The notes under the pieces were generated by a model, which ran no database searches, was not told the DNA's origin, and saw only the letters and a program-made list of their open reading frames with translations. From Polyodon spathula (Eukaryota; Chordata; Actinopteri; Acipenseriformes; Polyodontidae), in the NCBI RefSeq assembly GCF_017654505.1, contig NC_054552.1, forward strand, positions 30,168,915-30,232,914: 64,000 nucleotides of DNA. Reading direction: 5' to 3'. This document shows, one piece after another, positions 21,567-34,403 of this stretch (its first letter is position 1; each line of letters starts with the position of its first letter). The position numbers were made by a program, and so were the translations under genes.

Positions 21567-24500
21567 GATTTATGGTCGCTGTCTAAGCTTGTTATTTTGC
21601 AATCTGACAATGAAATATCACAAGATAGGTAAAAAGGGGAAAGGCTATGGGGGTTGCCATGGATTAAATACTTTGAATTTGATGGAAAATGACACTCCTG
21701 CAAACATACTCACAACAAGCTTTTGAAAAATGAGTATCAATACCTTACTGGCAAGTATAAGGTAGAGCTGTCTATAGAAAGCCCTACTGTCCAAATGGCA
21801 ACTGCTGTTATTGAATATGCAATGAATCACTGCATGTAAATCACTACAGAGGTCTTCTGAGAGAAATCCATTAACCTCTTTCCTGCCACAGGCGATTTTA
21901 TTACCAACACCAACAGGATTTATTTGGGAGTCTCCTCCCAAATGAGAACATGTCATTTATTATAACCCTGTCTGATCAGGGCTAAAGGTCACCTATGTTA
22001 TTTTCTTCAAGGTCACGAGTGGTTTTATACGGTGCTCCGGCCTGTTTAAAAAATATAGAAACCTCTTTCAGGAGAAATAACAAAAATAAATAAAACAGCA
22101 CAAAATGTTATTTTCCATTAATATAAATCAGAATAACTTTAATGTATGATAACATTTGGATCAATAATTCACGTACAATATGTCTTTATGTATATAACAG
22201 TATGTATATATCAATAAGTGTCTTACCCAGGTAGCTTAGAAAGGAAGGCTTAAGACTCCAAACTGTTTGCAGCTGGTTGAATGATAATGCTCCATTTAAA
22301 CTAATTAAAGGGTGATTATGGCACACTGTACCTCCCAGCCTCTTGAGTTCCATGTGTACTATTAGCCTTCCATTCATGCTCTCAGCAACTTCACACTTTA
22401 ACTGCACCAGATTAACTTCAAATCTGATTTGACTTGCTGATCAGTAATAACTTGGTGCACTCCAATTCACAGAAAATAGAAGGACACTTGTGCTTATTTC
22501 TGTTAGGTTTGGTGAAGAGCATATCAACCAAAAAAGTTCCAAAAGTCCTGTATCATTAACTTCGGATGCAGGAAACCATTCCAGCATCCAGCCTGCACCA
22601 TCTTAAACTTACAGCACATCTCCATTGTTATACCAGACCGCTACGGGAACCATCGCATATAATTCAATTAGATTATGAAACGTGAATGTGATATTCTTTC
22701 TACACCAGACTGAAATCTCCTGTCAACACATTTAAAACAACATAAATCAACAAATACACTTTTATTCACATGTACTTTGTGCAGTTACTGAATTAATGGT
22801 TCAACAATATACAGCCAAGATTCTTGAAAGACTCGAATTACCTTAAGGATTACCTTAATGCAAGCAGATTTACACTAGTAAAGTTGGAGCATAATTAGCG
22901 TAACTCCTTCAAATCTCACACGCTAGGCAGCTGCATCCCTACTCATCCTCACCAGCAAATTGTTGCTTATGCTAATCCCTCTCATACACTAAATTACTCA
23001 GCATGACTTTTACACAGGTTTCAAAATATGCCCATGAGACATTTTAAAGCCTTTTTGAGAGAATTACTTAAGGAATACAAAAAAAAAAAACCTTCACTGT
23101 ATTTGAAAACCTGCACACAAGCCATATTACTGAACCACTTCACAATTTAAAGACAATAAACAACCCATCACAAGACATAGCTGAAATTCTACAGTGATAT
23201 AGAAAATGAAAAAAAAAAACTAAAAAAACAAACAAACAAACAACCTATTTGGTATTAATTCCATACAGGACCAGCAGGCATCACTGCACCCCTGCAACAC
23301 AAAAGAGATGAAAGAAACACCTACTTAAATCCAGCTTGACTTCTATTCCATTTTTCTCAGTTTACAAGCCAGCAAAATAAAGTCATTCTGCATTTTGCTG
23401 CTAGGAAAGGTAAGAAAAAAAAGAAAAAGAAAAAAGACAACCTGCCTTTCTGTCTTCACATCCTGTTCTGTTGAGACTATTACTGTTCCCAAGGTAAGCT
23501 TCAGACAACAGAGCCTGCTGCTGCGTTATCACATAGCCACTTACTGCAATGTCTTCTCAGCTTAGCCAAAGTGTCAGTTCCCCCAAACCCCACATAGTTC
23601 TATCAGCTGGAGGGCTCCACTCAGCACTGCCTCTGTGTATCTCTGACTGCAGCTAGCCCTGTATCAGGCTTCTATGCTATCTGGCTGCAATGATCGCTGG
23701 CTGCCTGCTGAACCTCTGCATGGCATCTCGCTGTGTCTGCTAAGTAAGCATTCCTCTGGGCTCCCCTCATGGAATAACGGGGATGGAATTTCCAGATCAG
23801 TCATATATTAATAGGTCTCCTTTCTTCTCAATGGAGCGGTGTCAAAGGCAGTAGAGTAGTTCCTGGCAGCTGGAACCCCAGTGTCTGCCTCACGCTGACT
23901 GTTCTGGTGATCCATGTAGACAGGCAGCATGGGCTTGTGTTGGGATTCTCTTTTGAAGTGTTGTGAAGCACTGCCTGACAGCCTAGCATGGGGCTTGGGT
24001 AGATCACTGTAGTCCAGCTACATTCTATTAAAAGTAATAGCATGTTATATATTCTGAAAAAGCCAATAGACATTATTAGCTATGTTAATATCTTAATAGT
24101 TTAACCCGACTGACCATCAACACACACCTGTTAACGCAACAGTCTAAAAGAAAATTGTTGATGGGCTGGTTCTTGGTTGTACAACATTGAAAAAACTATT
24201 TTGAATGTAGTATGCATTACAACCACCAAACACTGTAAAATAACTACCCCTAATCAATATCCAATTTCCTTTTTGAGACCTTAAGTCAAGCCGTTCATTA
24301 ATTTCAATTAAGTCCTGTAAATCATATGGGAGATGTGTGCTTGTTTATTTAGCCTTCTCTGGGTGGAATAAATATAAATATTTATTATCGCATTTCCTTA
24401 AAATATATCTTGTTTTTAAACAAAACATTTAAACCCAATGCATGGGGAAATACCACATTATTTGTCAGATAAACCTTTTTCTTTTTGCAATCAATTTTAA

Positions 24501-26006
24501 ACACAGCTGTTTACTATTTAATATTTTTAGTAGTGTAACTCTTTTATCATAGAATAAGACAATGAAATTATGCAAGTTTGTAACGGTTAATATCCCTCAT
24601 CTCAGAGCAAAACACATTTCACTGCAAAAGCATATTTTCGATATATGAGCGTTTCAAGTTTTAATATCAACACACGCATCATCATCAGCCATGCAATATG
24701 ACTTTTTTTTTTTGGATTTGTTCAGTTACAATGTACCCACACTCCTATTTAGGAACTGAAATTCAAGAAAGTCCATCATTGCCTTATTTCACTAATTTGC
24801 TGCCTCTTCATAAAGGTCAGTAATAACTTTTAAAGAAACCTGAAGTGGATTATTTATCTTAAATTTGTTCTGTTAAATATTCGAACCATGTGCAAAAACT
24901 GATTTCTGAAAACTAAAACAATGACCTTAAACAGTATAGAAACAACATACTGGAGAGCACAGATCAATGAAAATATATAGCCAGGTTCCTCCATAAACAC
25001 TCATTCTCAATAGCTGATGAGTAAGAGGAGCTAGATGCTTCACATCTTCAACCAGTCACTGGAGCCCTTAATAAATTGAAGGCAAGAGAAATAAGGCAGG
25101 GTTAGAGGTAGGGTGACCTGGAACAGGATAACCATATTGTGTGTTATGTTGTGTTCTGTGCCTCAGTCAGTTTTTGAAATCGTACATGTTTTAATCTGGT
25201 TTATACACGGAATCTGATTGAAAAGGATGAAAACCAGTTGTCTATGCCCTTGACTGCCTATAACAAGATGTTGCTGCCTGCAGCCATCTGTCTCAAAGCA
25301 GTGGACAGGCTTGGCTCACTTTTATCTAATCAACCTTTACTTTTTATTTGACATAATAGTTGCCTTGCATTTGAAAAACTGTGCAGATATGGTTACCGTA
25401 GAGTATACTGTGCAGTAAAACATAAATGATTTAAAAAAAAAAAAAAAAAAAAAAATTCCTAATGGAATTACTATAGATTTACAATAAACTAATCTAGCTT
25501 TACCACTGTATATAAGTCACACACCACAAAACAAGGCATTTCCATTAGAAAAATAAAACATTTATCAGAAAGCTTACAATTAAATGAAAGATTTTTAAGG
25601 GGTTGCTACCCAACTACAGTATATAGCAAATTCTCACCCTTGGCAGCAGAAGGGTGCCAAGGAGACAGGAAGGTTGCCGGCCATTCTCCCTTGGATTGAT
25701 TCCAGCTGGAAACAGTGGCGGGGAAGGGGGTCGATCTGCAATAGGAGAAACAGATAACATAATTAGTCTTATTTATTGGCAGTCCTTCAGACAAATGATG
25801 ACCATAGTTGAGTTGATTAAACCGACAACACAAACAGAACACCAAAGTTTCCAAAATGCACAAGAGACCATAAAATGATTTCCCAATTAAAGTCCTTATT
25901 CAATTCAACTCTATTATGAATTACTTACTTACTGTATTTACATGTTCTAGTGAAATTTGAAAGGTTTACAAATATTTCATTTAAATGTGTTGTAAGCAGA
26001 GCTGAT

Positions 26007-26033
26007 GGGGGTGGGGATGGGGATGGGGATGGG
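26007..26033 (+). repeat. (GGGGAT)n G-rich repeat, quadruplex-capable
   Basis: Five runs of three or more G, separated by T or AT, satisfy the usual G3+N1-7 quadruplex pattern on the plus strand. No gene lies nearby. Confidence 0.7.
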
Positions 26034-29000
26034 CACAGGACAGATTTATTTGAGAATCCCCTAAAATGTTTTAATAACAGTAAAAGTTCAGTGAAAAGAG
26101 CATTAAGGATCCCACAACATATTGGGGAAATGTACAACCAAACTGTGGAATGACAGCAGTCCAACTAACTTGTGTTACATCAATGTAACATTCTAATGTG
26201 CATTACAGCACTGCTTGAAATAGTCAACCTACACTTTCTAAATCTAAGGATTCAAGAGGAAATGAACGGTCACAGGCACTAAAATGAAAATTAAAATAAG
26301 CAGCGGTTGCTCAAGTTTCTTTTTATTGTCAAATATATACATTTGCAGCAAAAGTGAATTAATTTCTATTGATTAAATATGACATTTGAGAGGCTAGAAT
26401 AAAATTACTGATTACTCAGGATCCCTTTCCAAGGACAGAGAAAAAGCCTTTTAAGAATTATTCAGAACTTCTGCTGTACAGTAATATAAGACATCTAATT
26501 AAAACTTGGTAAACACAATTATTTAAAGTGCATTCTGTATTTAATGTTATATGGGCATCAGGAATTTGGATTAGTAATAAACCATGTGCAGGCATTAAAA
26601 ATGTGTTTGCCAGGAGATGGTTTTAGCAAACTAGTCACTTTTTTATACTGTATATTACAAATAACCTGGGCTGTGGTAGGGAGTGGTTATACAGCTTGTG
26701 AATGAAATCATTTCAGTTTATATTAATGCAGCTTGTAAAGTTATTTTTCTATAGCAAAGGGAATAAGGGAGGAGGGCTGTTTGAAGGCTGGTTACACAGA
26801 GACTTTTCAATATATGACAATAGATGCAAAAACGGTCTGTAATCTCCTATAATCTGCTTGACTACCACAAAGTTACAATAATATCGCTACACAATACAGG
26901 GAGACAAACAAAACCACAGGGCGAATTTTTTTTTTTTTTTAAAGGAACTACAGGCTGGATATTTGGTTGAACAACCTACATTTTAGGGATATGCAGCATG
27001 AAGTTAAATTTCTTTGAACAGTAAAAGGAAAATATTAAATTGATTACAGAAAGTTGTATTAATGTGGCAACTTTGCACTGGAGGTAAGCCTTCGTTAGTA
27101 TGTCCCAATGGTTTCCAATTGGAAATACTGAAAAAAATAAAAAACAGACTGAGCTGGACCAATGTGAAACTGGGGGTAATACTGTGAACAACAGACAAGT
27201 CTGTCAACCCTGCCTGCACTCACAGCTACAGTGTATCTGATAAGATCTGTGTCCACTCCAGATTGAATAGGACCAGTAGACTGTGATTGCATAATGACCA
27301 CACACAAACTACATCACCAATAGAAAACAAAGCTGATTGAGTTCTAGCACTTCAGTGGTTTAACTTGTGGTGTTTTTTTGTTTTTTTCATGTGTTGCTGT
27401 GTACCATCTTTTAAATGCAAAATAAAACACCATGCATGCATTCTGTTATACACTCTATTTCCTTATGATTTTATTCATCAGCATATTTTCAGTTTGCCGT
27501 TTGTGCAGATCTTTTTTTTTTCTTCTTATATTGTTGCTATTAACCAGTTCTCTGTATTTTTAATTCTTATGCTGCATGCTTAATATACAATCATCTTACT
27601 TGTACCCTCAAGAGCTCTTCAACAGCTTATGTAACCTGACCCCCAGCTCTGCACCTGGTGCAGGGCTGTGTTGCAGCAATTTGCAAATTCTTAAACTCTG
27701 CAGTGAATGTTAATTAGCCAGAGTCCCATCTGTAATACACTTAAATATCTCAGGGTAACCCTGGAATTAAAGAACTGTTTATGTACTACTAGTTATAGTG
27801 TAGTGTAAGAAATTAACAGTATCCTGCAATAAAACATTAAATAAAAACATTATTCCCAGTCCCTAGACCCTGCAGACTGAAAATGTTTTTATGTCGTTAG
27901 TGAACTATATTTTTTTATAATCAGTTCAAATCCGGTTATAGAGATGAGTGCCTTTCTTATTTGTTCACACATAACATGTGGAATTTTAATTAAACCTTTT
28001 ACCGTATGTATCATTTACAACCTAACCACTTAAAAGGAATTGGCTATACTCGTGATATTTATTTAATATGTGGGCTGGACAAATTCAATCTCTTCATCCT
28101 AATCTAATTCTAAATAAGTCTTCACTGGCCTAAACTCAATTAAATGAGTGTAGGGCATTTGTGGAAATCAGATGTTGCATCTCAGTGAGTCTGGCATAAA
28201 TACCTTTCAAAACACTGACTGTGGTAATTAAACAAGAATAACTAAAGGAAAACACTGACTAACACATTTAAAGATAGGCCATAATGCAGGTACTGTGCCT
28301 CATTGATTTCTGTTACTTTACATTGGTCACCAAGAGCAAGCTTCACTCAGAAACACCACTCTGCATCTCCTTCAGTGGCTGTCTACCATGCTTTGCAACT
28401 TCATACAGGAAGACAAACACATTATTAGCTAGGGTGCAACTGAAGGTTAAATAAACAGTTATTTAGTTGAACACATAGCATTCTGCTACATTTACAGTAT
28501 ATCACCACAGACATGCACTGTATATGGGTGTAATTTTAATTAGTTCAGTGTTTCCCTAATGCAAGAAACAAAACCTGATTAAGCTTTTCATTTAGGCACT
28601 GCTGTCCTCTACTGAGTCCTACTAACAGACTTAAAATAATACAAGTGGCAACGGGCAAGAAGACTCAAAGGGATACGTAACCAAAATTACTCAGGGCCAT
28701 TGAGACTGCATGTGTTAAAATGGTGTAATCCTTTAAGCTTTCGCTAGTTTTCTCCTGTAGCTTATCGAAGTCATTATTAGACTGTCATCCTGCCACGCAA
28801 GTTGTGTTATTACCCACTGTTATTTCACTTTCAACCGGGTCTTATTTTCAATTTCATGAACATTTGTCAATAGAAAAAACAAACAAACAAAAAAAAAAAA
28901 CCAAACAGCTAAACTAAACTTTTACAGGCAACAGTACCAGGCCAATGCACAGTATTTATTTATTTATAAAAATTGAGACTAGACACTAGATTTAATGTTC

Positions 29001-29205
29001 GATTTTAGAAACACATACGTCAAATATTATGTGTTTTGTTTTATAAATTGAAACTTTTTTTTTTTTTTTTTTACACACGGTTTCATAGGTTAATTCAGTT
29101 TCGTGTCACCTTTGCTGTGGTCTTGCAAAACTGCCATCTGCGACTATTCAGAATGTTTCAGACCTGTTAAACACAGCGGTCGTGATCTTTATGTACAGGT
29201 TTATA

Positions 29206-29242
<37 letters not shown>

Positions 29243-29299
29243 AATAATAAAAATAATAATAATAATAAAAAAAAAAAACACTTTACAGCCTACCTACAC

Positions 29300-29653
29300 C
29301 TCCATCTTCCTACGTTTAACTTTTTATACGCGTTACCAAATAGATTTGTTTTCACAGTAAACTTTACATTAATTAATTCAGCTGAAGTCTCGCGGTGTTA
29401 CCCTTTCAGACATCTTCCATTTCTTCCTCTGAAAGGTACTGAATTTGTCACAGAATAGCAGTTTAAATTATTTACATTTCATTGTTTCTTTAAAGGGTTG
29501 TGCGGATTTGCTTTTTTTTTTTTTTTGACGCTTTCATATTGTTTCTCAGCAGCGTTACTGTGCTTGTGTGCCAAAACAGACCTCCGCTTGTGCCTGGGCG
29601 TCAATATTGTGCGTCATTTTCTTTCTTCGTTTTATTTTTTCCTATCTGACAAC
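29300..29653 (+). promoter_or_regulatory. ARNT2: ARNT2 5' UTR and presumed proximal promoter
   Basis: This stretch before the ARNT2 start has more CpG than its surroundings (for example gcctgggcgtcaatattg) and a CRE-like tgcgtcat near 29609. No clear TATA box or transcription start can be fixed, and the 5' UTR extent is unknown. Confidence 0.35.
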
Positions 29654-29684
29654 ATGGCAACTCCCGCAGCTGTGAATCCATCGG
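29654..29684 (+). CDS. ARNT2: ARNT2 coding exon 1
   Basis: Encodes [10 protein letters not shown] and one base of the next codon. aacATGG is a good start context (A at -3, G at +4). Donor gtgagt. The sequence agrees with the vertebrate ARNT2 N-terminus. Confidence 0.9.
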
Positions 29685-32600
29685 GTGAGTACTAACATTA
29701 TTTTTTTTTTAAACTACTCTTGAGGTAAATATGTCATACGAGTTTGTTTAATTGTGAAAACAGAATAAACTTGTTTTTTCTGACGTCTGTCAATCTGAGC
29801 ATCCCAAGCATTGTGTGTATGTAGTGTGTGCTGCTGAATAGAATACGTTTTTTTTAAACGCTTGTTAAACGCATTGCCTTTTAATTTCTATTGTAATTTC
29901 TCAATTTAAAAAAAAAAATGTTGGGATTTATTTATTTTTGCTTTTTAAAATTGTTTTTGCAGCTGTATTCAGAGACGAAAGTTAATTGGAAATGCAGATT
30001 TACGAGTGCGTGCATACATTACTGAGTAGTGTAGCCTAAGTGTCTCCTGGTCCTCGTTTTATTTGAATTATATTTAAATTGGATTTTGAGCAACAAGAGT
30101 AGAAATTGCACCTAGATTTTGCATGTGGAATTTTAGTAAGTGTCAGGTAAGCGTGCATGGATAGAATGTTACGCATTGTTTACCTGTTGCGTTAATCCTG
30201 TTGATTCCAAGAACAGAAATTATGACACGGTAAACATACACAGTGTAATAATAACGCATGAAGTGCATGCAGCAAGCACTCCTAAATCAGCAGTTTTTTA
30301 ATCCTCCAGTCTTATTTGTTTTAATCTGTGTAATGTAGTAATTCCTGGTTGCAACTCAAAATGGGAGACTATTGGATTGAAACCCCATTATCTACTGAAT
30401 CACAATACTCAGTCTGTTTGTCTGTTTGCTATATGTGAGTGTGTGTGTGTCTGTTAGTGTACATCATATCGTTATGTTTCTTTTTGTTAAATGGGGTAAA
30501 ATACCCTGGTGTGTAGAAGCATAATGTATAATAACGCACAGTATTATTAGTATTAGTGTCAGTAGCTGTGTGAAATAGTGTTTAACTGTCCTGCATTGTA
30601 TACTTACTGGATCCTTCTGTCTACAGAATACTGCAGAAGTGTGATTTCCTTGGAAATGTGTAAAGATGCCCCTATGTGTAAGCTGTGATACTAGGTGTAA
30701 CCATAACAAACCTGTTATTCCTACCTATTTGTATGGTGCCAGTGTTCTTTATTTATTCTAATCATTATGCAGTGTAATTTCAAGAGATTTTCACTGAAGA
30801 AAGCTCATGTGAGTGGGTGGTATAAAATGAATTTGAGCACACAATGGTATCTATGGAGTGGTGTTAACATGTTGAGCGCATTATTTTCAAACATGTAATC
30901 TGTATCCCAATAATACAAAAAAAGAAACATGTTTATAAATACATAGAATACAATAATATGGCAAACATATATTGATATTAATATATACATGCTGCTTTTG
31001 TATTATCAGTAAGTTTGAAAATGGAATCCTGGATTAGTGCAAGTTCATTCATATTCAGTTCATATTCAGTGAAACCACCTGGAACAATTTTAAAACCCTA
31101 AAAAAACAAATGCCTGAATATTGCTGGAGAATTTCAGGACTTTTCTGGAAGAGGTGTGCATAATTTGATACCTTTGTTGCATACAGATTTGTTTAGTGTG
31201 CTTGCCAGTGCAGAGCGGATGGTAAGTGAAGCATTCCTGTTCCTGGGTTGAAAGCTGCTGAAGAACATGCTTGAGCATCTCTTAGGCCCCTTTTGTTGTA
31301 TTGCAGAATGATAAGCAGATTCAGTCAATGATGCGTCTGCATAATGGTAGGCATCTATTAACTGAAAATTTAAATAATTTAATTAATACAAATTGATCAG
31401 CCCCAATCAATTAAACACATTATTTATGTCTGGTCAAAAAGCCATTGCTCAGTACTTTAGGCTGAAGCTTGATCAATTTGATTATGTTTTAAACTTTAAC
31501 GCTCAAAGCTTACAGGTCTAACAGAAAAGAAAAAAAAAAACATAAGAAGATGCTTGTGGCTGTAACAGCTGCAGCCATAATGTTGGTACAGTTTGTGAAA
31601 AAAAGAGGAAGCGCTGGTCCCAGATTTCAGGTGTTTAAGAATATCTGGTGCATCTTTTTTACAGATAATAGAAGCACATCAGAGATTATATTACTCATAC
31701 AAAGGGCTGTGTTTGGAAAATAAGACATTTCACCATTAAACATAATGTCATTCAAAACTGATCATTTCTCAGCAGTTATTATATGACACATTTCACAGAA
31801 ACCATGAAATCTGTGATAACTGTGAACAAATACAGCCTTATTCCTAAATAATCCAAGCATCTCTCTGTAAAATGGTTCCTGTGTGCTCGACATCCATCAG
31901 TAATTGTGCTGCAAATAAAATGATTAATATGCAAGGCAGGTAGCAGAGGCTGATTCATGGACCACAGGGTAAACAGATCACAGATGACATTTTCTGAGCT
32001 GAATGCAAATAGAAGTGCACTTCAGTCTGTGTTGGCTGGTTTATTAAAAAAAATACAGATCAAAGTCGCCTTGCTCAAGACTGGTAACCGACAGATCCTG
32101 ACTGTATAAAATAATAATAAACTGGACCTCTTGAGAAAATAAAATGTGGTCTGTAATATCAGTACTGCAACTGGATACCAAGACTGAGAATTGGTTATGT
32201 GTGGTGTAAATATAAGTCTTTTCCTGAAGTTTATGTGTAATCCAGTAATTGCTTTTGTGTCTGGTTCACGATACAGAGATGGCTTCTGATATTCCGGGCC
32301 CCGTGGCGCTACCAGGAGCACCAGTGGGAGCAGGGCAGGTGAGGATGGCAGGGTCCATGCCGGGCCGAGCAGGGAAACGCCGCTCTGGAGGGTAAGGGCT
32401 TGACACAGGCTCCTTTCTGTTCCTTCATTTTCCAGCTAAAGGCCGTGAAAAGAAAATATTAGGTCTATTCCACGCTGTATGGGTTATAGTTTGGAGCACA
32501 CCCCCCTGCATGGTAATGTAGTGTGAAAACTTGGTGTAACATAGATATATGTTATACAGCCAAAAGCTTCCTAAAGGAACATTGTCTTGATAAAAATGTT

Positions 32601-33913
32601 AAAAACTCTTAAGGAGTGATGTAATGTCCTTAATGTTACTGTAACATATGTAATGTGGAATGGGCCATTAACACAGTAATATACAAAAATTAATGTTTGG
32701 TTGAAGCCAGCAACAATCTAAAAAACAAAACCAAAAAAAAAAAACCTTTAAGCTTTTTGAATTGGCCCTAAAGTCAGATTGCTAATGAAATAACGCCACA
32801 TCATTCGGTTCATCCTAGAGCATTTGTACATAATAGAAATACAGTATTACCGATGCATCGCCCACTGTCGGTTCATAGAATATCATTCTCGCTCCAGCTT
32901 GTTAATGCAGGTAATTAATGTGTGCAGGAGAAAGTGGTCTGCCACCCGGCAATTTTAACCCAAACAACACGATGCACACAGGCGCAGCAGGCAGAAATCA
33001 CGATCGGTGTTTTACTTTAATAGGCTGTCCTGTGAAAATGTTTTCCTATGAAATGTTTTGGCATATTCTTGTTTTAAATTGAATTTACAGTGTGTTCTTT
33101 TCCTAGTATTACACATCTGTAAATCCAATAGACCAAAAACTTTCTTTTGAGAGAAAATACAAATTGTGTTTAGTAGAACAATCAGGGATATTAACAGCAG
33201 TTATTCAGAATATGTATGTTTGTTAGGCTCAGAAATGACATGCTAGTGCTAAAATGTTTTATAATAATAATAATAAATAATAATACACAAGGGCAGCATG
33301 AAGTTCATTGAGGGAATGATACACACTACTATATATAGACAGGTCTCCTCTGAATGAAAGAATAGCTATAACCTGAAACATGTTTAATCCTACAGAAGCT
33401 CCTCGTGGCTCCCTGTCTTTGTTTTGACATTAACAGGAGGACACAGATGTCAGAATCGATATCTTAGAATTGCTTTCTCACAAAACTGTAGGATGTCAGC
33501 CTCCCATTGCTGTTCATGTTATACTGACCCCTCTGCCTGATGAACACCACTCCGTAGTTATTTAGTTCATTCACTGACCAGCTAATGCATTAGAAACAAT
33601 ATGCAGCCGACACAGTCGATTCACTCACTCAGTGTGCTCATTACAGTCAGTGAAGCGTATTTCATTATCGCACTTGATATTAGAGCTGCACAAACCGCTT
33701 TTTATGATCAAGCTCTCCACTCTTTTACCATTCCGATTAGCAACCAGCACCAATTCAAGCAGCTGTTTCTTTAATGGTTTCAACTGGAAATGCAAGTGAG
33801 CCCAGTCCACACCACTGACCTTCACTTGAGTGTCATTACCTGCTTGCTGTGGAGAGCTCAGTCAAACATCTCTGCTTGATATCATTTCCATTCTTTTACT
33901 TTTTATTTAAGCT

Positions 33914-33982
<69 letters not shown>

Positions 33983-34348
33983 GTTGACGGGTGGGTGACT
34001 GTCTGGCTGTTTTTTTCTTTTTGTCTTCCAGTCTGGCCTTGTAGTTAAAATGAATAGTAGATTAACCATTTTAGGAAAAATTATACTTCTGCTGTCCTTA
34101 AAACAACAAAGAAAATCATCAAAGAAAACACTGCTGTGTAGCTTAGTCATGTATGACCTGATTTAAACTTGCTTTAAATGAAGACTACTGCTTTGGGATT
34201 CTGTGTTATGAATATTAAGTGAAGTAAAAACCAAACGTGCACTGACATGTGGTCACCAGAGGGTCCAGTTACTACATACCATTAAACTTTAAATAAGGAA
34301 CTTCTGTTTCTGTATTCTTTTTATCTTCAGATATATAGTGGGCACCAG

Positions 34349-34403
<55 letters not shown>

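Larger units (their letters stand above)
14530..29300. other. Long intergenic region between CTXND1 and ARNT2
   Basis: About 15 kb in which I recognise no protein-coding exon or structural RNA. Open frames are short and without family resemblance. It contains (AT)n at 16971-17036, (GA)n at 21343-21400, G-rich hexamer repeats at 26007-26033, poly-A runs and degenerate interspersed repeats. Several segments without obvious repeats and with many homeodomain-type TAATTA/ATTA cores (17200-17470, 19500-19620, 20281-20470) could be regulatory DNA for ARNT2 or CTXND1. Any 5' exons of CTXND1 would also lie here. Confidence 0.5.

Noticed and set aside
27925..27945. tRNA B-box-like gttcaaatcc
   Set aside because: No matching A box, acceptor stem or cloverleaf can be formed around it.
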